Part shown: piece after piece, positions 8,893-18,360 of the stretch
How the letters are laid out: each line of letters starts with the position of its first letter
Numbering within the stretch: the stretch's first letter is position 1
Origin: JBECKW01 sp040235505
Lineage (GTDB): Bacteria; Desulfobacterota; Desulfobacteria; Desulfobacterales; JAFDDL01
Assembly (NCBI GenBank): GCA_040235505.1
Contig: JBECKW010000230.1
Span: forward strand, 1 to 40,282
DNA length: 40,282 nt
Direction: 5' to 3'
Notes under the pieces: model-generated
Seen by the model: the letters and a program-made list of their open reading frames with translations, nothing else
Databases searched by the model: none
Told to the model about the DNA's origin: nothing
Position numbers and translations under genes: made by a program

Positions 8893-9723
8893 ATGGAACA
8901 GATAAAGGTAATGGTAAACGGGATGCCCGGAAATATGGCCGTGGGGGTGGCTTCTCATGTTCAATCCGATCCTCGCTTTGAGCTGGTCCCCTATTCCCTC
9001 ACGGGCCCCGATATCGAAATTTGCGTCTGCCCGGTGGGTGATATCGATGTCACGCTCATTCTCCCCGGCCATCGTGAGGAGGTAATGGGCCATGTCATCT
9101 CCAATTTCTCCCCCTTTATCACCGTGGACTACACCCACCCCTCCGCAGTCAATGAAAACGCCGAATTTTACTGTGCTCATCGTCTTCCCTTTGTCATGGG
9201 GACAACAGGCGGGGAAAGAGGATGGCTGATGGATACGGTCAGCGCCGCCGGTCTTCCGGCTGTCATCGCCCCGAACATGGCCAAACAAATCGTGGGGCTT
9301 CAGGCAATGCTCTCATACGGTGCGGAAAACTTCCCCGGGCTTTTCAAGGGATATTCACTGGAGGTAAAGGAAAGCCATCAGAAGGGAAAGGCGGATACCA
9401 GCGGTACGGCCAAAGCGGTCGTCGGTTATTTCAATGCCATGGGAACCCCTTTTTCCGAAGAAGATATTCAGATGGAGAGGGACCCGGAAAAACAGCAAAA
9501 CGAATGGCATGTTCCCGAAACATTTCTCTCCGGACATGCCTGGCACACCTATACGCTTCGTTCAGAAGACGGAACAGTCCTCTTTTCGTTCACCCACAAT
9601 GTCAACGGAAGAGAGGTATATCAGAAAGGGACCCTGGACGCTGTTGCTTATCTCTCAAAGAAAATCTCCGACAGCGCCGAAGCGCGTGTTTATTCCATGA
9701 TAGACGTACTGAAGGGGGAATAG
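8893..9723 (+). CDS. dapB: 4-hydroxy-tetrahydrodipicolinate reductase (DapB)
   Basis: This 276-residue protein is DapB, which reduces the dihydrodipicolinate-type intermediate in lysine and diaminopimelate synthesis using NAD(P)H. The dinucleotide motif is VNGMPGNMA (residues 8-16), a variant of the usual GxxGxMG. The substrate and catalytic segment runs ESHQKGKADTSGTA (160-173), corresponding to the His/Lys-containing E-x-H-H-x-x-K-x-D-x-x-SGTA block of classical DapB. The overall style resembles the plant-type branch. A ribosome site AGGAAA lies about 6 bases before the ATG. It follows the MurU-AmgK-like fusion by 38 bases and may share its transcript, which would place diaminopimelate supply next to cell-wall recycling. 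No dapA is in the window. Confidence 0.9.
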   Translation: MEQIKVMVNGMPGNMAVGVASHVQSDPRFELVPYSLTGPDIEICVCPVGDIDVTLILPGHREEVMGHVISNFSPFITVDYTHPSAVNENAEFYCAHRLPFVMGTTGGERGWLMDTVSAAGLPAVIAPNMAKQIVGLQAMLSYGAENFPGLFKGYSLEVKESHQKGKADTSGTAKAVVGYFNAMGTPFSEEDIQMERDPEKQQNEWHVPETFLSGHAWHTYTLRSEDGTVLFSFTHNVNGREVYQKGTLDAVAYLSKKISDSAEARVYSMIDVLKGE

Positions 9724-9738
9724 ACATAAAATATTTCA

Positions 9739-9805
9739 CCACGAAGAACACATAGAGCACGAAGAAACTGCTATTTTAAACTTTGTTTCTTCGTGCTCTT
9801 CGTGG
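9739..9805. repeat. Intergenic CACCACGAAG-type inverted repeat, possible bidirectional terminator
   Basis: GAGCACGAAGAAAC (9755-9768) pairs perfectly with GTTTCTTCGTGCTC (9785-9798). An outer CCACGAAG (9739-9746) pairs with CTTCGTGG (9798-9805), leaving an 8-base internal bulge on one side. It sits between the convergent dapB and alaS genes, and short T runs lie nearby, so it may end both transcripts. The CACCACGAAG word is a dispersed intergenic element I know from many environmental bacterial genomes. Confidence 0.6.
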
Positions 9806-9832
9806 TTTTCAAAACCATTCCGATGAAATCAA

Positions 9833-12463
9833 TCAACTCTCCGCGACAATTCCTTCGACCGCCGCAACGGCTTCATCGAGCTTTTCCGGTTTGGATCCGC
9901 CGGCCTGGGCCATGTCCGGACGCCCGCCGCCGCCGCCGCCCACGATTCCGGCCACCTTTTTGATGATATTTCCCGCATGCAGCCTCGGATTCAGATCTTT
10001 CGTCACAACGGAAACCAGAAGCACTTTGTCCCCGACGACACTTCCCAGCACCACCACGCCGGATTTGATTTTATCCCTGAGTTGGTCCGCCAGATCCCGC
10101 AGGGCGCCGGGGTTGTCAACTTCCACCTTGCGGGCGATCACGGAAACGCCGTTTACCTCCTTCACTTCCCGGGTGGCAGTACCGGCCGATTCTGCCGCAA
10201 TTTTCCCCTTCAATTGGGAGAGTTCTTTTTCAAGGGCCTTCTGCTGGTTGAGTGCTTTTTCGATCCGTTCCGTCACCGATTCCGGGGTGGTTTTAAGAAT
10301 CCGGGACACATTCCGCAGAATTCTTTCGGTTTCCTGGACGTGCTGGAGGGCTGCCCTTCCGGTCACAGCCTCAATCCTCCGTACCCCCGAAGCGACGCTG
10401 GATTCGCCGATGATTTTAAACAGGCCGATATCTCCGGAGCGCTGCGCATGGGTTCCTCCGCAAAGCTCCCGGCTGAAAGTGTCCATACCGATGACTCGGA
10501 CCGTATCCCCGTATTTTTCCTCAAAAAGGGCCGTGGCGCCGGAGGCAATGGCTTCCTCGATATTCATTTCTTTTATATCCACCGGTACATTTTCCAGGAT
10601 TCGGCGGTTTACGAAATCCTCGACGGCTTCAAGCTCTTCCGACATCACCTGGGAAAAATGGGAGAAATCGAACCGGAGCCGCCCGGGGGACACCATGGAG
10701 CCGGCCTGTTTTACATGCGCTCCAAGGACATCCCGCAAGGCGGAGTGCAGGATATGAGTGGCCGTATGATTCCGTGCCGTGTCCGCCCGCTTTTCGGCGT
10801 CCACCGAAAGTGACACCGCTTCTTCTTTCTTCAATTCCCCATCAAGGATTTTACCCTTGTGAATGATGAGTCCGGTGGGGTCCTTGATGGTGTCTTCCAC
10901 CGCCACCTTTGCCCCGGCAGCGCCCTGCAGTGATCCGGTGTCCCCCACCTGCCCGCCGGCAGCGCCGTAAAAAGGCGTTGCCTCAGTGATGATCTCCACG
11001 GAATCTCCGGCACCGGCCGTATCGACCTCCCGGCCGTCCTTTACTATCATAATGACCTTGGAGGTCAGTTCCGTGGAATGGTACCCCTCGAACGTTGTCT
11101 TGAATCCTCCGGAGGAAAGCTTCTTGTAGGCCTCGTTTATTCCGGTGAAGCTTGTCATGGATCTCGATTGGGCACGCTGGACCGCCATGGCCTTTTCAAA
11201 ACCTTCCTTGTCGATGGAAAATTTTTCATCCCTTACCACATCCTGGACAATGTCCACCGGAAATCCAAAGGTATCGTAAAGCTTGAAGACCACGTCCCCC
11301 GGAACCGTTGTGATCCCCCGGCCCTTGAGTTCATCCAGCGTATCCCCAAGAAGCTTAAGACCGTTATCCAGGGTTTCCGAAAACCGGACCTCCTCGTTTT
11401 GAATGACATTGGAAATAAACGCGGAGGCCTCTGAAAGCTCCGGGTATGCGTCTTTCATAATGTCAAAAACAATGCCGGCAGTTTCATGGAGAAAGGGTTT
11501 GGTGAGCCCGATCTGTCGTCCGTATCGAATGGCCCGGCGCATAATCCGTCTCAGGACGTATCCGCGGCCCTCATTGGACGGCAGCACCCCGTCTCCGATC
11601 AGAAATGCGGCGGACCTGCTGTGGTCGGCAATCACCTTCATGGCCGTATCCGTGGCGCTGCTTTCACCGTAGGCTTTTGCTGCAAGGTCCTGCGTCTTTT
11701 TGATAATTGGGAAAATCAGATCGGTTTCATAATTTGTCGACGTTTTCTGCAGGATGGAAGCAATTCGTTCAAGCCCCATTCCGGTGTCGATACTCGGTTT
11801 CGGCAACGGGGTCATTTTTCCGTCCTGATCCCGGTTGAACTGCATAAACACGAGGTTCCAAATTTCCAGAAACCGGTCACAGTCGCATTCGACACCGCAA
11901 TCCGGACGGCCACATCCCATGGCCTCCCCCCGGTCGATATGAATTTCGGAACAGGGACCGCACGGACCGGTATCGCCCATGGCCCAGAAATTGTCTTTCT
12001 CACCGAGACGATCGATTTTTTCTTCCGGAACGCCGATTCTGTCGCGCCATATCTTAAACGATTCATCATCCTCATGATAAACGGACACCCGAAGCTGATC
12101 CACCGGGAGCTTGTAGCCGTTTGTCAATAAATCCCATGCAAAGGAAATCGCCTCTTCCTTGAAATAATCGCCGAAAGAAAAATTTCCCAGCATTTCAAAA
12201 AACGTATGGTGCCGGGCGGTGTAGCCGACATTTTCAAGGTCGTTATGCTTTCCGCCGGCACGAACACATTTCTGCGAAGTCGTTGCGCGGGAGTAGTTTC
12301 GTTTTTCTTCCCCCAGAAAAACCCTCTTGAACTGCACCATCCCCGCATTGGTGAAAAGCAGGGTGGGATCATCCGAAGGCACCAGGGAAGAGCTTCGAAC
12401 AACGTTGTGGTGATGTTTTTTAAAATAATTCAGAAATTGAGTTCTAATTTCACTTCCGGTCAT
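9833..12463 (-). CDS. alaS: Alanyl-tRNA synthetase
   Basis: This 876-residue class II synthetase charges tRNA-Ala. Visible landmarks are the class II start SEIRTQFLNYFKKH, the motif FTNAGMVQFK, the editing-domain zinc motif HTATHILHSALRDVLG with the matching ELCGGTH, and the C-terminal DHHA1-type glycine stretch VGGGGGGRPDMAQAGG. The length is standard for bacterial AlaS. The ATG at 12463 has GGGAG about 10 bases upstream. It lies 109 bases after recA in the same direction, the classic recA-alaS neighbourhood, but without the recX gene that often lies between them. Its end converges on dapB with a long inverted repeat in the gap. Confidence 0.97.
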   Translation of the reverse strand: MTGSEIRTQFLNYFKKHHHNVVRSSSLVPSDDPTLLFTNAGMVQFKRVFLGEEKRNYSRATTSQKCVRAGGKHNDLENVGYTARHHTFFEMLGNFSFGDYFKEEAISFAWDLLTNGYKLPVDQLRVSVYHEDDESFKIWRDRIGVPEEKIDRLGEKDNFWAMGDTGPCGPCSEIHIDRGEAMGCGRPDCGVECDCDRFLEIWNLVFMQFNRDQDGKMTPLPKPSIDTGMGLERIASILQKTSTNYETDLIFPIIKKTQDLAAKAYGESSATDTAMKVIADHSRSAAFLIGDGVLPSNEGRGYVLRRIMRRAIRYGRQIGLTKPFLHETAGIVFDIMKDAYPELSEASAFISNVIQNEEVRFSETLDNGLKLLGDTLDELKGRGITTVPGDVVFKLYDTFGFPVDIVQDVVRDEKFSIDKEGFEKAMAVQRAQSRSMTSFTGINEAYKKLSSGGFKTTFEGYHSTELTSKVIMIVKDGREVDTAGAGDSVEIITEATPFYGAAGGQVGDTGSLQGAAGAKVAVEDTIKDPTGLIIHKGKILDGELKKEEAVSLSVDAEKRADTARNHTATHILHSALRDVLGAHVKQAGSMVSPGRLRFDFSHFSQVMSEELEAVEDFVNRRILENVPVDIKEMNIEEAIASGATALFEEKYGDTVRVIGMDTFSRELCGGTHAQRSGDIGLFKIIGESSVASGVRRIEAVTGRAALQHVQETERILRNVSRILKTTPESVTERIEKALNQQKALEKELSQLKGKIAAESAGTATREVKEVNGVSVIARKVEVDNPGALRDLADQLRDKIKSGVVVLGSVVGDKVLLVSVVTKDLNPRLHAGNIIKKVAGIVGGGGGGRPDMAQAGGSKPEKLDEAVAAVEGIVAES

Positions 12464-12480
12464 AGGCGATCTGCTCCCAA

Positions 12481-12535
12481 TCCGCTGAAGCGGAAACCTA
12501 AACCCCGCAAGCGGGGAGGCTATAGACTATAGGCT
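12481..12535. repeat. Short hairpins and CTATAG repeats between recA and alaS
   Basis: Two small stem-loops are adjacent: TCCGC-TGAA-GCGGA (12481-12494) and CCCCGC-AA-GCGGGG (12503-12516). A tandem CTATAG-A-CTATAG follows within the next 20 bases. There is no T run, so this is not a standard terminator. It could act as an RNA-processing or stability element in a recA-alaS transcript. Confidence 0.5.
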
Positions 12536-12572
12536 AAGGTGATAGGCGGTTGTTATTTTATACAGTGTTCAT

Positions 12573-13607
<1,035 letters not shown>

Positions 13608-13660
13608 GGATGCGCCTCCTGATTTCTTATGACCTGTCAAAATGTTAAGGTTCTATTTTT

Positions 13661-14245
13661 TCAATCGGAATGATTTCCAAAACCTATCTTCGCTTGTGCA
13701 AGCGGCGTATACACCGCACCCCCCGGCGTTAAATCGCTCTTAAAAAAACAAAGCCGATCTGCAATAAATGACTCGCTTTGAACATCCGACATCCGTTGCA
13801 TCAAACTCCGGAAATGCTCGTTTTCAATGCGGTCTTTTACCCTTCCGATGGTAAGATGCCCCCTGAACGGCCTGTTTTCCGAAGGAATTCCCACTTCGGA
13901 TAGAGATAAGGCCAGGCGTCGATACAAATCTTCCAAAGGCTGCAATTGTCCTTGGAGTCCCAGCCATACGACCTTGGGGCGTGCAACCGACGGAAACGCA
14001 CCGATGCCTTTTACCTGGAGGGAAAAGGCAGGGGTTTCTGCCGCGGACCGCTCAAGCGCGTGCTGAATTCCGGGAACGGCATCGATGGAAATATCACCCA
14101 GAAACCGAAGCGTCAGGTGCACGTTTTCCCGTCTGACCCACCGAAGACGAATACCGGCCTGCCGAAAAACCTGCTGGGTTTGCCGGACGATTTCCATCAC
14201 CGAATGAGGCATTTCAATAGCAATGAAGGTCCGAACCGTGGTCAT
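13661..14245 (-). CDS. thpR: RNA 2',3'-cyclic phosphodiesterase (ThpR / 2'-5' RNA ligase family)
   Basis: This 194-residue member of the 2H phosphoesterase family carries two HXTX motifs, HLTL starting at H43 and HLTI starting at H130, separated by the expected distance. These two His residues catalyse hydrolysis of 2',3'-cyclic phosphates on RNA ends, and some members join 2'-5' RNA ends in vitro. The protein is cytoplasmic. It starts 4 bases after the stop of the DUF39 gene and has no clear ribosome site of its own, so translational coupling is likely. It lies directly before recA. I know this pairing from other Desulfobacterota, though no shared function is established. Confidence 0.9.
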   Translation of the reverse strand: MTTVRTFIAIEMPHSVMEIVRQTQQVFRQAGIRLRWVRRENVHLTLRFLGDISIDAVPGIQHALERSAAETPAFSLQVKGIGAFPSVARPKVVWLGLQGQLQPLEDLYRRLALSLSEVGIPSENRPFRGHLTIGRVKDRIENEHFRSLMQRMSDVQSESFIADRLCFFKSDLTPGGAVYTPLAQAKIGFGNHSD

Positions 14246-14249
14246 TATG

Positions 14250-15419
14250 CTATCCGGGGAGCGTAAACTGCGGCTCTCCCAACAGGAAATCCCCCTTTTG
14301 TATCCATTTTTTCAAAGTCTCTGCAATTTCACGCGCCCGAACGACACTTGAAAGCGGAACGGTGGGAACACTTTTCCCGTCGAGCAGAATGCTGCCGCTT
14401 TTTAACTGCGCGTAACTGACCTGTCCGAGACTTCTGGATTCGCCCTTTGGATAATCGTTTCCGTAATCGATGATCTGTGTGAAGATATCTTCGTCTGAAA
14501 CACCGGTGAAGGCAGCCATTTCTTCGTTTAAAACCGGTATGGGGACACCGAGGCCGACGGCAAGACTGCAGCCGTATCCCTGGAAACTCACGCCCACAAG
14601 CCATTGGGGGGACATCTGCTTCAAATCCCCCATGACCCACATGGTTCCGGCGGGGGTCAAGGGGACGCCCTTCGGGGAGCGCTTTACGCCCGGCTTATGC
14701 TGGGTACCCTGCCAGGTAACATATCCGACACCGCCGCCGAGAAAGATCCGGGTTCCCAGTCCGATGGTCTTGTAATACGGATCGTTCAGAAGCGGGCTCA
14801 ACTGTCCCGCCGAGCAATAATTGGCATTGGCCGCCCGGGGTTTGAGCGCACCCATATAGGTATAGATCGTCTTTTTGGTCAAATTTACGGCACAGTTATA
14901 ATTCTGGTATCCGTTTCTCGGATTGCACAGGGTTGCCTGGGGAAGCGTTTTAAGCGTTATTTCTTTTTCGAGGAAACGCCCGGGGTAGCAATCGGTTCCG
15001 TAAGCCGTGGCTCTTAGATATACTTTTCTCCCGGCAAGCAGGTCCTCGATGACATGCCCGCCACCGTAATTGAACTCTCCCGGATGAACTTTGTTCAGCG
15101 GGTCGTCCTCGCACGGCTCGGTCGCGCCAAGGAAAATATCCACCGCCGCTAGACCGGCGTATGCGGGGACATTGTTCAGCCAGACCTTGGAAGCTTTCAT
15201 GGTGGGATTCGAGTGGCCGAAATTGATGAAGGCGCCGGAAGAACACATGGGTGCAAACGTTCCCGTCGTCACCACATCCACCCGACGGGCGGCTTCAACC
15301 GCCCCTTCGGATTTTACGATATCCACCATTTCGTCGGCGGTTACCACCACCACTTGTCCGGATTTTATTTTCCGGTTGATATCACTGTACGACTTATTGA
15401 TTTTGAACTCTTTTTTCAT
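14250..15419 (-). CDS. DUF39 homocysteine biosynthesis protein
   Basis: About 389 residues of a DUF39 (HcyBio) protein. The conserved region includes TTGTFAPMCSSGAFINFGHS, ATEPCEDDP, GGGHVIEDLLAG, ATAYGTDCYPG and NPRNGYQNYNCAVN, with several Cys residues in conserved-looking positions. In methanogens and sulfate reducers, DUF39 proteins are needed to make homocysteine from aspartate semialdehyde and sulfide, together with a ferredoxin/NIL-domain partner. Fused CBS or ferredoxin domains found in some members are absent here, and no partner is in the window. I chose the ATG at 15419 because GGAGAGG lies just before it, rather than one 27 bases upstream. It follows the M23 peptidase by 23 bases. 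Confidence 0.85.
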   Translation of the reverse strand: MKKEFKINKSYSDINRKIKSGQVVVVTADEMVDIVKSEGAVEAARRVDVVTTGTFAPMCSSGAFINFGHSNPTMKASKVWLNNVPAYAGLAAVDIFLGATEPCEDDPLNKVHPGEFNYGGGHVIEDLLAGRKVYLRATAYGTDCYPGRFLEKEITLKTLPQATLCNPRNGYQNYNCAVNLTKKTIYTYMGALKPRAANANYCSAGQLSPLLNDPYYKTIGLGTRIFLGGGVGYVTWQGTQHKPGVKRSPKGVPLTPAGTMWVMGDLKQMSPQWLVGVSFQGYGCSLAVGLGVPIPVLNEEMAAFTGVSDEDIFTQIIDYGNDYPKGESRSLGQVSYAQLKSGSILLDGKSVPTVPLSSVVRAREIAETLKKWIQKGDFLLGEPQFTLPG

Positions 15420-15442
15420 ATTCCTCTCCGGAGCAATTCCGT

Positions 15443-16825
15443 TCATTTGGCTTTAACGGGTACCCGCGCGAGTTTTGAGGTAATGTTGTTTTCGATCCAT
15501 GATGCATCCCACCATTCCAGCGGATTTACGAACCTGTCGTGCACGATCATGCTGAAATGAAGGTGATCCCCTCCTGCCATACCTGTCGAACCGGTATGGC
15601 CCATGATATCCCCCTTGTTCAACATCTGCCCTTCCTGTACGGATATGCTGCTCATGTGGGCATACAGGCTGAAGAGACCGAATCCGTGATCCAATATCAC
15701 GATATTGCCGTAAATACCCATGCGGCCTGTGAAGGCGACCCGGCCGGCATTGGCGGCCGGTACCGGTGAATTGGCGATGGAGGCCAAATCCATGCCGAGA
15801 TGCGTCTGATGATCAATTTTTTTACCTTTGTACAGATAATCCCGTGCTTCGGCATAGGTGGCCCGGGTGGCGGAGCCGGGCAACCGCTCGAAAGCTCCCT
15901 TCCAGTATATCACCGGATCCGACTGACTGGTGATCTGCATGATGCTCTTGAAATTTTCAGCCCGGATCTCTCCATTGGCTTTCAGAAACAGTTCTAAAGG
16001 AGAGAGCTTCCCGTCCCCCCCCTCCATGGTTTGGAATTCCGATTGTTTTTTTTCAAGGAAGCTGTCGGTAATGTCAATGTTGTCCTTTTTAAACTGTTTC
16101 TTCAGGATATGGTAGTAAAATCCTGTTTTATTAGTATTTCCAGCGGCATCGACGGCTTTCAGCGATAACGCCGTATCCACCCCCTGGTCATACCCGACAG
16201 CAAAAAAGCACATATATACCAACGGATCCTGGAAATATCCGGAAGCGCCCGGAAAAAAGTTATCCCCCACCACGACGCCGCTCTGGGGGCAGGTTTCCGA
16301 CAGTCGATAGATGATAAGCCCGGTTCCCCCCTGGGACACGTTATGCGAGTCGGAAAGCACCTCTATTTGAGGCGGTTTTGTATCAATGTAAATCGTTTTC
16401 TCGATGTAGGCGACATTGCCGTGCCACCAGTGGCGCCAGGAATAGTCCCATACGGATACTCTCAGAACCGCTTCTCCATCGGACAACCCGATTTTCTCCG
16501 GTTCAAGGGTGATATCGAAAGGCGCCTGTTTTTCGATGCTGCCGCCGAAAAAGCTTTTTGAAGGGATCTCTTTTTGGAGAAGGACGGTCTCCTTTCCGTT
16601 TTGAAGAATCCCCACCCATATTTTACGGATCCCGCTTTTCCGGTCCGACACATTTATCGTCAATTCCTGTCGGGGGCCGATGGCTGAAGGTAATTCCATC
16701 AGTTGAATTTCCGGCGGCTGGCCTTCATAGCGGATGAGCAGTTGCCAGGCGCCTATGGCCACAAGCAGGATGATCGGAAGGACAATAAGCCATGGACTTA
16801 CTTTTTTATCTTTTTGTTTCGGCAT
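15443..16825 (-). CDS. M23 family metallopeptidase (LytM-like), membrane-anchored
   Basis: This 460-residue protein has one N-terminal membrane segment (about residues 13-30, WLIVLPIILLVAIGAW), a long periplasmic region with Ig-like beta character, and a C-terminal peptidase M23 domain. Zinc ligands are complete: H342-x3-D346 (HLGMD), then H421 and H423 (HLH), with the catalytic-support His of YAH at 390. Intact ligands suggest a working endopeptidase that cuts peptidoglycan cross-links, rather than an inactive EnvC/NlpD-type activator. A strong AAGGAGG lies 12 bases before the ATG. It is the first gene of the DUF39-thpR-recA-alaS run, and the 190-base divergent gap to kdsA must hold promoters for both sides. 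Confidence 0.9.
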   Translation of the reverse strand: MPKQKDKKVSPWLIVLPIILLVAIGAWQLLIRYEGQPPEIQLMELPSAIGPRQELTINVSDRKSGIRKIWVGILQNGKETVLLQKEIPSKSFFGGSIEKQAPFDITLEPEKIGLSDGEAVLRVSVWDYSWRHWWHGNVAYIEKTIYIDTKPPQIEVLSDSHNVSQGGTGLIIYRLSETCPQSGVVVGDNFFPGASGYFQDPLVYMCFFAVGYDQGVDTALSLKAVDAAGNTNKTGFYYHILKKQFKKDNIDITDSFLEKKQSEFQTMEGGDGKLSPLELFLKANGEIRAENFKSIMQITSQSDPVIYWKGAFERLPGSATRATYAEARDYLYKGKKIDHQTHLGMDLASIANSPVPAANAGRVAFTGRMGIYGNIVILDHGFGLFSLYAHMSSISVQEGQMLNKGDIMGHTGSTGMAGGDHLHFSMIVHDRFVNPLEWWDASWIENNITSKLARVPVKAK

Positions 16826-16936
16826 GTTATATCGTTTCCTCCTTGGCGCTTATTGATCGATGAACATAACAGTTTACCGAATTGGAATCAAGGGCAATCA
16901 TGATTCCCTTTCAAACCTCGACGCTGTCATCGTTTC

Positions 16937-16963
16937 TTGACTTTTGGAAGGGCTCAGGATAAT
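16937..16963 (+). promoter_or_regulatory. Possible sigma-70 promoter for the kdsA operon
   Basis: TTGACT (16937-16942) and GATAAT (16958-16963) are separated by 15 bases, short of the ideal 17. They lie about 54 bases before kdsA. The boxes are good but the spacing is poor, so this is tentative. Confidence 0.35.
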
Positions 16964-17016
16964 CCTATTTTCATGAAACCCCGGTCTGGTCCCCGGTGGC
17001 AAGAGGATAGAATTTC

Positions 17017-17832
17017 ATGAAAAACACAGTACAGATCGGCAGCATATCCATCGGCAGCGCATGTCCCCTGGTGCTGATTGCAGGGCCCTGCGTCATCGAA
17101 GCCCCTGATGTAACGATGGATATTGCGCAAACCTTGAAGACGGTTACGTCCGAACTAGACATCCCGTTTATCTTCAAGGCATCCTATGACAAGGCCAACC
17201 GCACGTCCATCCGATCTTATCGGGGCCCCGGGGCTGAAGAAGGGCTTGCCCTTTTAAAAGAAATAAAAACATCTCTGGATATTCCGGTTCTGTCGGACGT
17301 TCATCAGATTGATGAAATTCAAAAAGCCGCAGAGATTCTGGATGTTCTCCAGATTCCCGCCTTTTTGTGCCGCCAGACCGATTTCATTCTGAAAGTCTCG
17401 CAAACCGGGAAACCGGTGAATATCAAAAAGGGACAGTTTCTCGCACCGTGGGACATGGCGAATGTGGCGGAAAAAATCACCTCCACGGGCAACCGCAATC
17501 TGCTTTTCACCGAACGCGGCACCATGTTCGGATACAACAATCTGGTGGTAGATTTCCGGGGAATCAGGATCATGCAGGAGATCGGCTTTCCAGTCATTTT
17601 TGATGCGACGCACAGCGTTCAACTGCCGGGAGGTGCCGGCAGCAGTTCAGGCGGTCAACGGGAATTTGCTCCGATTCTCGCCCGTGCCGCCGTCGCTGCG
17701 GGTGCGGACGGTTTGTTTCTGGAGGTTCACAAAGACCCGGACAAGGCGCTGTGCGACGGTCCCAATTCCCTGAAATTGGATGAACTTCCTTCTTTCCTTA
17801 AAAAAATCAAAGCAATCCGTTCGGTATTATGA
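17017..17832 (+). CDS. kdsA: 3-deoxy-8-phosphooctulonate synthase (Kdo-8-phosphate synthase)
   Basis: This 271-residue enzyme condenses phosphoenolpyruvate with arabinose-5-phosphate to give Kdo-8-phosphate, the first committed step to the Kdo sugar of lipopolysaccharide. Diagnostic segments are LIAGPCVIE, FKASYDKANRTS followed by IRSYRGPG, VLSDVHQ, CRQTD and FDATHSVQLPG. The start ATG has AGAGGATAG about 7 bases upstream. The stop overlaps the next ATG (ATGA). It opens the long kds-lpt-rpoN gene run, taking the place that kdsD (arabinose-5-phosphate isomerase) holds in E. coli. No kdsD is visible in the window, so the isomerase must be elsewhere. Confidence 0.97.
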   Translation: MKNTVQIGSISIGSACPLVLIAGPCVIEAPDVTMDIAQTLKTVTSELDIPFIFKASYDKANRTSIRSYRGPGAEEGLALLKEIKTSLDIPVLSDVHQIDEIQKAAEILDVLQIPAFLCRQTDFILKVSQTGKPVNIKKGQFLAPWDMANVAEKITSTGNRNLLFTERGTMFGYNNLVVDFRGIRIMQEIGFPVIFDATHSVQLPGGAGSSSGGQREFAPILARAAVAAGADGLFLEVHKDPDKALCDGPNSLKLDELPSFLKKIKAIRSVL

Positions 17833-18359
17833 CTCCCCTTTCCTCTGACGATGGTGAGATCATGAACCATATCAAAATATTGCTTTTGGATGTGGACGGC
17901 GTTTTGACGGATGGCGCCATCATTTATGATGATCGGGGAGCGGAAATAAAGCACTTCAACGTCAAGGACGGACTGGGAATTCGTATGCTGATGCAGGCGG
18001 GTGTCCAAGTGGGCATCGTTACCGGTCGAAGCAGCCCATCGCTCCGCCATCGTTGTAAAAATCTCGGTATCGAACTGGTGTTGGACGGTGTACGCAACAA
18101 AGCGGTGGTATTGGAGGGCATCACCCGGGAATACGGGGTTTCTGCGGATGAAATCGCGTTTATGGGCGACGATCTTCCGGATCTTTCGTTGATGAGGCGT
18201 GTGGGTTTCCCGATTGCCGTGGCCGATGCGCACCCCATGATAATTTCCGGCGCCCGTATGGTCACTGCTGCTGCGGGCGGTAAGGGTGCCGTACGAGAAG
18301 TATGCGAGTCAATCCTGAAGGCCAAGGGGCTTTGGGAAAAAGCCCTGGAGCGTTTTTAG
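17829..18359 (+). CDS. kdsC: 3-deoxy-manno-octulosonate-8-phosphatase
   Basis: KdsC removes the phosphate from Kdo-8-phosphate. The protein is a small uncapped HAD phosphatase of about 165-176 residues. HAD motif I is LLLDVDGVLTDG (D21 nucleophile and D23 in the long form), motif II is VTGRSS, and motif IV is MGDDLPDL. Two starts are possible: ATG 17829, overlapping the kdsA stop, or ATG 17862 (MNHIKILLLD) with GGTGAG just upstream. The shorter form better fits the usual family length. It is directly coupled to kdsA and followed by lptC with a single-base gap, so the three genes are almost certainly co-translated. Confidence 0.95.
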   Translation: MTPLSSDDGEIMNHIKILLLDVDGVLTDGAIIYDDRGAEIKHFNVKDGLGIRMLMQAGVQVGIVTGRSSPSLRHRCKNLGIELVLDGVRNKAVVLEGITREYGVSADEIAFMGDDLPDLSLMRRVGFPIAVADAHPMIISGARMVTAAAGGKGAVREVCESILKAKGLWEKALERF

Positions 18360-18360
18360 C

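Noticed and set aside
9783..10757. A 324-codon + strand open frame antisense to alaS
   Set aside because: It is Ser/Thr/Arg-rich without domains, while the opposite frame is clearly AlaS with intact editing-domain motifs.
11486..12130. A 214-codon + strand open frame over the start of alaS
   Set aside because: No ribosome site or recognisable domain; the coding strand is certain from class II synthetase motifs.
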